A stretch of 10,316 nt of DNA from Actinomycetota bacterium (GTDB lineage Bacteria > Actinomycetota > Actinomycetes > S36-B12 > UBA5976), in contig CANFIL010000046.1 in assembly GCA_947447095.1 (NCBI GenBank), positions 1-10,316 of the forward strand. Direction: 5' to 3'. Positions within the stretch are counted from its first letter, which is position 1; every line of letters begins with the position of its first letter. Positions 1 to 5,907 of the stretch are shown here, piece by piece. The notes below the pieces were generated by a model. That model saw nothing but the letters and a program-made list of their open reading frames with translations. It searched no databases and was not told the origin of the DNA. Made by a program: the position numbers and the translations under genes.

Positions 1-372
1 CTGGACACTAAAGTTGCGGTGCTGGGGAACGTTGGAGCGCGGAATGACTCGGCAGTTATCACTGGCTTTCCCGGGGGTGGCAAACTTCAAATTATCCCTG
101 CCCGTGTAAGTGGCGTGGTGGAATCTTCTGGTACCGATATTTATGGATCTGGAAAACACATTCGAAAAATTTACACATTGCGCGCAAACATCATTCAAGG
201 TGATTCGGGAGCGCCACTGATATCGACAGAAGGAACCGTCATAGGCATGGTGTTTGCTACATCAGCAACTGACAACATGACAGGCTATGCGTTAACTCCT
301 TCGGAATACGCGGATGCGTTGAAAACTCAGTCCACCACCGCGGTATCAACAGGAAATTGTTCTATTAAGTAG
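1..372 (+). CDS. marP: MarP-like periplasmic serine protease, C-terminal part (5' end outside window)
   Basis: The frame is open from base 1 and ends at TAG 370-372, leaving 123 residues of the C-terminal trypsin/chymotrypsin-like domain. The nucleophile motif GDSGAPL is present, with Ser at fragment residue 69 (205-207). After it come a VIGMVFA strand, a TGYALT segment and a terminal TGNC. In Mycobacterium tuberculosis MarP (Rv3671c) a Cys about 52 residues after the catalytic Ser closes a disulfide near the C-terminus; here the spacing is 51, so that Cys appears kept. The catalytic His and Asp and the N-terminal CvpA-like membrane segments lie upstream of the window. In M. tuberculosis this membrane-bound protease acts in the periplasm and is needed for acid and oxidative stress resistance. 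The nearby EphE-like hydrolase and acs match the mycobacterial neighbourhood. Other actinobacterial trypsin-like proteases are possible, but the C-terminal tail favours MarP. Confidence 0.85.
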   Translation: MDTKVAVLGNVGARNDSAVITGFPGGGKLQIIPARVSGVVESSGTDIYGSGKHIRKIYTLRANIIQGDSGAPLISTEGTVIGMVFATSATDNMTGYALTPSEYADALKTQSTTAVSTGNCSIK

Positions 373-450
373 AACCACTCCAAGTGAAATATGTCCTAAA
401 TGCTTGACCGATCACTTGTTTACTAGAACGATCATTATGTAGGTATCCAC

Positions 451-2424
451 ATGAGAGAAAAGATTCCAGTGAGCAACGAAGCCTTAGAAAATTTATCCCA
501 TGAAGATCGTGTCTTTGAACCTTCCGCCACATTCGCGGCACATGCAAATGCACAACCAGGTATCTATGCGCAGGCAGAAGCTGACCGTTTGGCATTTTGG
601 GATGAACAAGCATCCACATTGCAATGGGATGAACAATGGACCAAGACATTGGATTGGTCTCAGGCACCGGTAGCCGAATGGTTTGTCGACGGAAAAATTA
701 ACGTTGCGGTGAACTGTATCGATCGCCATGTTGCTGCTGGAAACGGAGAACGAATCGCGTTTCATTTTGAAGGTGAGCCAGGTGACACTCGAACAATTAC
801 TTATTCTCAAATGCAGGATGAGGTCTCACAAGCGGCAAACGCATTAATTGAATTGGGCGTGGGAGCCGGCGATCGTGTCGCTATCTATTTGCCGATGATC
901 CCCGAAGCAGTAATTTCTATGTTGGCGTGCGCGCGCATTGGCGCTGTTCATTCAGTCGTATTCGGTGGCTTTTCAGCTGAGGCATTACGAAGTCGAATTG
1001 AAGACGCAAGCGCGATGTTGGTGATTACTGCTGATGGTGGATTCCGCCGCGGAGCAGCTTTTGCCCTCAAGCCGGCTGTCGATGAAGCGGTTGATGCTTC
1101 GCCAACTATTCAGAAAGTGCTTGTCGTCAAACGCACTGCGCAAGAAGTTGAGTGGAATGCCGAGCGTGACGTGTGGTGGCACGATGTTGTTGGCCGTCAA
1201 TCAACACATCACCAAGCTCAAGGTTTCGATAGTGAGCACCCACTATTTATTCTTTACACCTCTGGAACTACTGGTAAGCCAAAGGGAATTCTGCACACTA
1301 CTGGCGGATATCTCACACAGGTTTCGTATACTCATCGCGTAGTGTTCGACATCAAACCTGAGTCTGATGTGTATTGGTGTACCGCTGACGTCGGTTGGAT
1401 TACGGGACATTCGTATATCGCTTATGGACCTACGAGTAATGGCGCGACGCAGGTGATGTACGAAGGTACTCCCGACACTCCGCACAAGGGACGATTCTGG
1501 GAGATCGTTGCAAAGTACGGTGTGACAATTCTGTACACAGCGCCAACGGCAATTCGCACATTCATGAAATGGGGAGATGAGTTTCCAAAGGCACACGACC
1601 TCTCGAGCTTGCGCTTGCTAGGAAGCGTCGGTGAACCCATCAACCCAGAGGCATGGATGTGGTACCGCGAAGTCATTGGCTCAAACGTATGTCCGATTGT
1701 TGATACTTGGTGGCAGACCGAAACTGGCGGAATCATGATCAGTCCATTGCCGGGTGTAACTGGTTGTAAGCCAGGCTCTGCAATGCGACCGCTGCCAGGC
1801 ATTGGCGCTGAAATTTTTGATGATCATGGAGTCGCCGTGGGAAATGGCGGCGGCGGTTACTTGGTGTTGACCCAACCATGGCCATCCATGTTGCGTGGCA
1901 TTTGGGGTGACATGGAACGTTACAAGGAAACCTATTGGTCACGTTTTAATGGCTACTACTTTGCTGGTGACGGAGCAAAGTGGGATGAAGACGGTGCAAT
2001 TTGGCTACTAGGTCGAGTTGATGACGTAATGAACGTTTCTGGGCATCGCATTTCAACCACCGAAGTCGAATCTGCTCTCGTGTCGAATCACATGGTTGCC
2101 GAGGCCGCGGTTGTTGGCGCTGCCGATGAAATGACCGGGCAGGGGATTGTCGCTTTTGTGATTCTACGAGCTCACGAGCAAGACGGTCCTGATGTTGCCA
2201 AGATGTTGCGCGAACACGTGGCTAAAGAAATTGGGGCAATTGCGAAACCACGCCAAATTCTCATCGTGGCTGAGCTACCAAAAACTCGATCTGGAAAAAT
2301 CATGCGCCGTTTACTCCGTGACATTGCCGAGAATCGCACTCTTGGTGACGTCACAACGTTGGCAGACCCCACCGTCATGAACATGATTAGTTCAGGTTTA
2401 TCCGCTGGAGCCAGCGAAGACTAA
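451..2424 (+). CDS. acs: acetyl-CoA synthetase (AMP-forming acetate-CoA ligase)
   Basis: Converts acetate, ATP and CoA to acetyl-CoA, AMP and PPi in the cytoplasm, via acetyl-AMP. The 657-residue product has the normal length of bacterial Acs. Visible parts: N-terminal ACAS region with WFVDGKINVAVNC (about 76-88), P-loop-like YTSGTTGKPKG (269-279), the VDTWWQTETGG adenylate-binding motif (417-427), GRVDDVMNVSGHRIS near the hinge to the C-terminal domain, and KTRSGKIMRR with the catalytic Lys at residue 616, the site acetylated by Pat-type enzymes in Salmonella and mycobacteria. Sequence similarity to mycobacterial Acs runs end to end. The ATG at 451 has a modest AGG at 441-443. An in-frame GTG at 469 is an alternative start and would trim six residues. 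A weak TTGACC (404-409) lies upstream without a convincing -10. No key residue is missing. Confidence 0.96.
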   Translation: MREKIPVSNEALENLSHEDRVFEPSATFAAHANAQPGIYAQAEADRLAFWDEQASTLQWDEQWTKTLDWSQAPVAEWFVDGKINVAVNCIDRHVAAGNGERIAFHFEGEPGDTRTITYSQMQDEVSQAANALIELGVGAGDRVAIYLPMIPEAVISMLACARIGAVHSVVFGGFSAEALRSRIEDASAMLVITADGGFRRGAAFALKPAVDEAVDASPTIQKVLVVKRTAQEVEWNAERDVWWHDVVGRQSTHHQAQGFDSEHPLFILYTSGTTGKPKGILHTTGGYLTQVSYTHRVVFDIKPESDVYWCTADVGWITGHSYIAYGPTSNGATQVMYEGTPDTPHKGRFWEIVAKYGVTILYTAPTAIRTFMKWGDEFPKAHDLSSLRLLGSVGEPINPEAWMWYREVIGSNVCPIVDTWWQTETGGIMISPLPGVTGCKPGSAMRPLPGIGAEIFDDHGVAVGNGGGGYLVLTQPWPSMLRGIWGDMERYKETYWSRFNGYYFAGDGAKWDEDGAIWLLGRVDDVMNVSGHRISTTEVESALVSNHMVAEAAVVGAADEMTGQGIVAFVILRAHEQDGPDVAKMLREHVAKEIGAIAKPRQILIVAELPKTRSGKIMRRLLRDIAENRTLGDVTTLADPTVMNMISSGLSAGASED

Positions 2425-2443
2425 AGAATTCGAATCGATGCGT

Positions 2444-2449
2444 TAGATT
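2444..2449 (+). promoter_or_regulatory. possible -10 box for leaderless nhaA transcript
   Basis: TAGATT fits the actinobacterial TANNNT -10 pattern and ends six bases before the GTG start of nhaA. Transcription would therefore begin at or next to the start codon. The 31-base gap after acs has no Shine-Dalgarno-like purine run, which fits leaderless translation. There is no recognisable -35. The call is based on position only. Confidence 0.3.
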
Positions 2450-2455
2450 CAACGT

Positions 2456-3652
2456 GTGGCTACTGTTGTGAAACGCGATGACATTCCAACGTCTCGTCGT
2501 GCGCGTATTGCGGAACGACTACGTGATGAAACGGCTGGCGGCATACTGCTCATCATTGCGGCGGTTACCGCAATCGTTTGGGCAAACTCACCGTGGGCTG
2601 TTTCGTATCAGAGTCTCATCTCAACACAATTTGGATTTACTCATTTCAGTCTTCCACTCAATTTATGGGCTTCAGATTTTCTACTAGCTGTATTTTTCTT
2701 TGTGGTTGGCATCGAACTTAAACACGAATTTGTTGCAGGAAGTTTGTCATCGGTGCGTCGGGCGATCGTACCTTTCACGGCAGCTTTTGGCGGAATGCTT
2801 TTTGCTGCTGCTGTGTTTCTTATTTTTAATCACGGAACTGATGTTGCTACTGCTTGGGGAATTCCAATTTCGACCGACATTGCATTCGCTTTAGCTATTT
2901 TGGCTATCGCAGGAAAGGCAATGCCAGGACCATTACGAGCATTTCTTCTCACCCTTGCAGTTGTAAACGACCTGGGTGCAATTCTTGTTATCGCAATTTT
3001 TTACGGTCATGGATTCGAAATGAAGTCATTCATCCTGGCAGCGATGTTGATTGTTGTTTTTGCACTCCTTCAACGATCAGGTTTTCGATCGGTTGCGCTG
3101 TATCTTCCGATCGCGTTGGCTTGCTGGTACTTCACTTATGAAAGTGGAATTCACGCAACTGTTGCCGGCGTTGCTTTAGGTCTATCGATGCGAGTTACCC
3201 AGCGGGATGACGAAAACCATTCGCCTGGAGATCACGTAGAACATGCACTGCGACCAATTTCCGCAGGATTATGTGTTCCGCTCTTTGCATTGATGTCAGC
3301 TGGCGTTGCTCTCGAAGGTGTACACGTCACGGACATGATCACAAATCCACTGACGCTCGGGGTCTTGTTTGGCTTAGTCCTCGGTCAACCAGTTGGTGTG
3401 GTCGTTGGGACTTTCTTAGGTACTCGATTCACTGAACGACAGTTGCCTCATGGATTGACGTGGGCCGATGTCATCGTGGTCGGCACACTGGCAAGTATTG
3501 GATTTACGGTCGCGTTGCTAGTTAGCGAAGTGAGTTTCGCAGAAGACCATGCAACTCTCACGGTGGCCAAATTTGCTTTGGTTTTGACCAGCTTTGTGGC
3601 TATCGGCTCCGCCGTTACTGCCATGAAAATCAGGGGTCGTTCACTGAGGTAG
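2456..3652 (+). CDS. nhaA: NhaA-family Na+/H+ antiporter with altered ion-site residues
   Basis: Inner-membrane Na+(Li+)/H+ exchanger of the NhaA family, 398 residues (E. coli 388), with about 12 hydrophobic segments. Family landmarks: GGILLIIAAVTAIVWANS in TM1, FFFVVGIELKHEF in TM2-3, TDIAFAL with Asp141 (E. coli Asp133), NDLGAI at 171-176, VEHALRP (E. coli E252/H253 kept, H256 replaced by Arg), GLVLGQPVG in TM10 and GIGFT-like SIGFTVALL in TM11. Two central residues differ from E. coli. Asp163 of the DD motif is Asn171, while Asp172 (Asp164) is kept. Lys300 is Gln311. These two form a salt bridge in E. coli NhaA, and DD versus ND separates electrogenic from electroneutral antiporters in the wider CPA superfamily. 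The GTG start at 2456 lacks a Shine-Dalgarno sequence. Family membership is certain; stoichiometry and activity are open. Confidence 0.95.
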   Translation: MATVVKRDDIPTSRRARIAERLRDETAGGILLIIAAVTAIVWANSPWAVSYQSLISTQFGFTHFSLPLNLWASDFLLAVFFFVVGIELKHEFVAGSLSSVRRAIVPFTAAFGGMLFAAAVFLIFNHGTDVATAWGIPISTDIAFALAILAIAGKAMPGPLRAFLLTLAVVNDLGAILVIAIFYGHGFEMKSFILAAMLIVVFALLQRSGFRSVALYLPIALACWYFTYESGIHATVAGVALGLSMRVTQRDDENHSPGDHVEHALRPISAGLCVPLFALMSAGVALEGVHVTDMITNPLTLGVLFGLVLGQPVGVVVGTFLGTRFTERQLPHGLTWADVIVVGTLASIGFTVALLVSEVSFAEDHATLTVAKFALVLTSFVAIGSAVTAMKIRGRSLR

Positions 3653-3654
3653 TT

Positions 3655-3681
3655 TTGACTACTGCCGTGCCCCGCTAGGCT
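3655..3681 (+). promoter_or_regulatory. putative sigma-A-type promoter for the holin-like gene
   Basis: TTGACT (3655-3660) as -35 and TAGGCT (3676-3681, TANNNT) as -10, with a rather short 15-base spacer. Transcription would start near 3688, just before the AGGAGG at 3691-3696. It lies right after the nhaA stop, so the holin-like gene and those after it may form a separate transcription unit. Confidence 0.45.
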
Positions 3682-3690
3682 TGAACTATC

Positions 3691-3696
3691 AGGAGG
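3691..3696 (+). promoter_or_regulatory. Shine-Dalgarno AGGAGG fixing the 3702 start
   Basis: A perfect AGGAGG five bases before ATG 3702. It rules out the upstream in-frame TTG at 3681, which overlaps the -10 box. Confidence 0.85.
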
Positions 3697-3701
3697 CGGT
3701 T

Positions 3702-4106
3702 ATGGAAGAAGAATCCAACCAAAAATTCTCATCAATGATTGATTCATTGTCAGAAGATGTGAGTGCTCTTGTTCGCGAACATGTTGAACTGGCCAAATCT
3801 GAAATCATCGAAAACACTAAGCGCGTCGGAAATTCGTTATGGGCTTTTCTTTTTGCTGGTCTTTTTGTCAGCATGGCTACTGTTTTCACGTTGTTCGCTT
3901 TGGCTTATGGAATTAGCACACGAGGCGTTCCGGTCTGGGTTGGCTTCTTAATTGTTTCCGGGATCATGCTGGTTCTAGGAATCTGCTTCTTTGTTTTTGC
4001 TAAGACGCAACTACGCAAAATTGGTCGCAAGAATCGCACTGGTGAATCGTTGAAGTCCACTGTTGAAGCTTTCGCTGATCTCGCCGGTAAGACAATCGAA
4101 CTGTAA
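3702..4106 (+). CDS. two-TM holin-X/DUF1469-like membrane protein
   Basis: A 134-residue protein of the 'phage holin family / actinobacterial Holin-X' (PF07332, YqjE-like) type. The N-terminus is a charged amphipathic helix with the family-typical DVSALVREHVELAKSEI (19-35). TM segments are at about 45-70 and 77-100, joined by a short STRGVP turn, so this is a helical hairpin. A basic stretch (KTQLRKIGRKNR) and an amphipathic C-terminal helix (about 114-132) follow. No function is established for these chromosomal proteins. The holin name comes from the two-TM topology, and no lysin or phage gene is nearby. Its place between nhaA and an EphE-like hydrolase is usual in actinobacteria and suggests an envelope role. 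The hydrolase gene starts two bases after the stop, so the two are probably co-translated. Confidence 0.9.
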   Translation: MEEESNQKFSSMIDSLSEDVSALVREHVELAKSEIIENTKRVGNSLWAFLFAGLFVSMATVFTLFALAYGISTRGVPVWVGFLIVSGIMLVLGICFFVFAKTQLRKIGRKNRTGESLKSTVEAFADLAGKTIEL

Positions 4107-4108
4107 TT

Positions 4109-5020
4109 GTGTCTAACAACGACGTCATTCTCACTGAAGGTCCCTGGGAACACCGGACCGTCTATGCACATGGGGCTCGATTCCACGTAGCAATCCAAGG
4201 TGAAGGCCCATTGGTTTTATTCCTTCATGGCTTTCCAACGTTTTGGTGGTTGTGGCGCAAATTCCTCGGTCCGGTAAGTGATCTGGGATTCACAGCCGCT
4301 GCCATGGATATGCGCGGTTATGGCGCGACTGATCATCCACCGCGCGGCTACGACCCACGGACTTTAGCTGCTGACGTGTCGGGCGTAGTGCGTGCATTGG
4401 GTTTTGAATCGGCAATCGTTGTAGGTCATGGAGTTGGTGGACTGATTGCATGGACTGCAGCAACATTGCAGTCGCACGCCGTGTCGGGAATCGTATCGAT
4501 CGCAGCGGCGCACCCCAATGCGTTGCGAGCTGCAATGCTTTCAAATTCCACACAAACTCGAGCTTTAAGTTACGCGTTGAATTATCAACGACCATGGCTA
4601 GCAGAACGAAGCCTTCAAAAGAATCACGCGCAAGAAATTGCAGACCTTTTAAACGGTTGGCTTGCCCCAGAAAAATTGCCAGAAGAAGTGACACAAAAAT
4701 ATCGAGACGCGTTTATGTTCGGAAACACCTCACACTGTGCAATTGAATTTCATCGTTGGGCGATGCGTTCAATTCCGCGTCCGGACGGTAGACGTTTCGC
4801 TGTCGACATGCAAGGTGGTGTCTCCGTCCCGGTATTACAAATACATGGAAAACACGACACAAGTATTTTGATTGAGACCGCTATGGATTCGGCACGTTGG
4901 ATTAATGGTGCTTGGAGCCCAGTAACTCTTGATGCAGGACATTTGCTACCTGAGCAGTGCCCGGATGAAGTCATCAACGCACTCACAGACTGGCTCGCAA
5001 CGAATTACATGGATAAGTAA
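4109..5020 (+). CDS. EphE-like alpha/beta-fold hydrolase with Gly at the nucleophile position
   Basis: A 303-residue alpha/beta-hydrolase fold protein resembling actinobacterial epoxide-hydrolase-like EphE (Rv3670), whose gene also lies by marP. The sequence shows the oxyanion-hole motif HGFP (40-43), DMRGYGATDHPPRGYD (substrate-side loop of the epoxide hydrolase group), the nucleophile elbow VVGHGVGG, a helical cap region (about 140-225), the acid in HGKHD (Asp250) and the base in DAGH (His278). The elbow normally reads G-H-Asp/Ser-x-G-G, but here residue 108 is Gly (GGA, 4430-4432). Two members of the triad are kept and the nucleophile is gone. It may act by another mechanism, bind a ligand, or have no catalysis. 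It starts with GTG two bases after the previous stop and lacks a clear Shine-Dalgarno sequence, so translational coupling is likely. The fold is secure; the substrate is unknown. Confidence 0.9.
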   Translation: MSNNDVILTEGPWEHRTVYAHGARFHVAIQGEGPLVLFLHGFPTFWWLWRKFLGPVSDLGFTAAAMDMRGYGATDHPPRGYDPRTLAADVSGVVRALGFESAIVVGHGVGGLIAWTAATLQSHAVSGIVSIAAAHPNALRAAMLSNSTQTRALSYALNYQRPWLAERSLQKNHAQEIADLLNGWLAPEKLPEEVTQKYRDAFMFGNTSHCAIEFHRWAMRSIPRPDGRRFAVDMQGGVSVPVLQIHGKHDTSILIETAMDSARWINGAWSPVTLDAGHLLPEQCPDEVINALTDWLATNYMDK

Positions 5021-5027
5021 TTCTTCA

Positions 5028-5804
5028 ATGACTGATTACTTACAAGAATTAGCGCAGGTACCTGCAATTGCAGAAATGTGTGGCGCTGCTCTGAAAACTA
5101 TCGATGAAGTTCAGTGGAACCGCGAATTGCGCAAGCAAGCCGATTCTTTTACAACGTACATCCGACGCATGTCAGGCTACGCAACCGCTGCACTTGATGG
5201 TGCCGTTATGGCCGATGATCCGATGCGCGAGCCAGATTCCTCTGCGATGGGCGATGTAGCTAATCAGGGACTTGGAATTACTGCAGCAGCTGATCTCGAA
5301 GCAACGACGTTTATGCATTCACCTATGCAAGTGTGGGCAAGATTGCACTCCATCATCGATCAGTCGCAGGAACGTGGCCGCCCACGTACCGGCGACATTG
5401 CCCAGGACCCTTTGCACTTAGGGGCGGCTGTACCGGCGGAAATCATGCATGAACGTTTGACCCAACTCGCAACCATCATCACGACAACGCAAGCACCAGC
5501 TGTTTTGGTTAGCGCTATCGCACATGCAGAAATCGCAACTTTACGCCCATTCACGCAAGGGTCGTATTTGATAGCGCGATCATCTGTGCGCATGATTTTG
5601 GCTGGCAAACACGTGGACGAAAAAGTTTTGTGTTCGCCAGAATTTGGAATGTACAGTCTGGGACGCTCTGCGTATGTCAACGCGCTTCGGGCTTATTCCA
5701 CGGGCACGGTTGAAGGAATCTGCGAACTTATCAAGTGGCATGTGAGTGCGTTAGACGCGGGAATTGCAGGAACGCTTGTGGCCCTCGAAGGTCGCCAGGG
5801 CTAA
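5028..5804 (+). CDS. Fic-fold-like protein with degenerate active site, linked to ssd
   Basis: A 258-residue protein of a family often annotated only as 'oxidoreductase' or hypothetical next to ssd in actinobacteria. No NAD(P)-binding Rossmann motif is visible. Residues 173-184, RPFTQGSYLIAR, line up position for position with the Fic motif HPFxxGNGRxxR: PF, the first Gly and the last Arg are kept, while the AMPylation His is Arg and N-G-R are S-Y-L. The helix before it (HAEIATL, 166-172) sits where Fic proteins have their alpha-4 helix. Upstream, T53-A-A-L-D-G58 resembles the Fic inhibitory motif [S/T]xxxE[G/N], with Asp for Glu. I infer a Fic-fold pseudoenzyme; its activity is unknown. ATG 5028 is seven bases after the hydrolase stop. 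An upstream ATG at 4929 would put 33 residues inside the hydrolase gene and was rejected. No strong ribosome site is visible. Confidence 0.85.
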   Translation: MTDYLQELAQVPAIAEMCGAALKTIDEVQWNRELRKQADSFTTYIRRMSGYATAALDGAVMADDPMREPDSSAMGDVANQGLGITAAADLEATTFMHSPMQVWARLHSIIDQSQERGRPRTGDIAQDPLHLGAAVPAEIMHERLTQLATIITTTQAPAVLVSAIAHAEIATLRPFTQGSYLIARSSVRMILAGKHVDEKVLCSPEFGMYSLGRSAYVNALRAYSTGTVEGICELIKWHVSALDAGIAGTLVALEGRQG

Positions 5805-5907
5805 ACGAAGATTTGATTTTGCCCACAGGGCTAAGTCGTCCACACAACACTTTCTTCACCTTTTCTCATTCGCACCTTTCATCGACTCTTGTTCGCAGGA
5901 GGTTTCG
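5805..5907 (+). promoter_or_regulatory. leader region of the ssd-tad operon
   Basis: This 103-base gap is the first long one before the Tad genes, so a promoter is expected. TTGATT (5813-5818) could be a -35, but the only -10-like box, TAAGTC (5832-5837), is too close (13 bases). Bases 5841-5890 are strikingly G-poor (2 G against 19 C), which would give an unstructured C-rich leader resembling a Rho loading site. The region ends with AGGAGG at 5897-5902. Confidence 0.35.
5897..5902 (+). promoter_or_regulatory. Shine-Dalgarno AGGAGG fixing the ssd start
   Basis: A perfect AGGAGG five bases before ATG 5908. The reading frame is open back to 5764, but this site shows that the upstream in-frame start at 5764, inside the previous gene, is not used. 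Confidence 0.85.

Noticed and set aside
404..445. acs promoter from TTGACC (404-409) or TTGTTT (416-421) with TAGGTA (440-445)
   Set aside because: TTGACC has no -10 at a proper distance, and TAGGTA lacks the final T of TANNNT; the evidence is too weak to list as a feature.
1243..1596. Long antisense open frames within acs (also 365-667, 493-810 and 1422-1802 on the minus strand)
   Set aside because: They lie opposite a complete, strongly conserved acs frame, have no family motifs and low-complexity composition typical of antisense shadows.
2478..3141. Alternative + strand frames within nhaA
   Set aside because: They overlap a full-length NhaA with intact motifs, and their translations show no recognisable domain.
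3702..4106. Prophage remnant, suggested by the 'holin' label
   Set aside because: No lysin, integrase, tail or repressor gene is nearby, and holin-X/DUF1469 proteins are ordinary chromosomal genes in actinobacteria.
4450..4746. 98-codon frame inside the hydrolase gene on the + strand
   Set aside because: It is a shadow in another frame with no ribosome site and no recognisable domain.
5821..5831. GCCC-ACA-GGGC palindrome as a terminator after the Fic-like gene
   Set aside because: The stem has only four pairs with a three-base loop and is not followed by a T-run.
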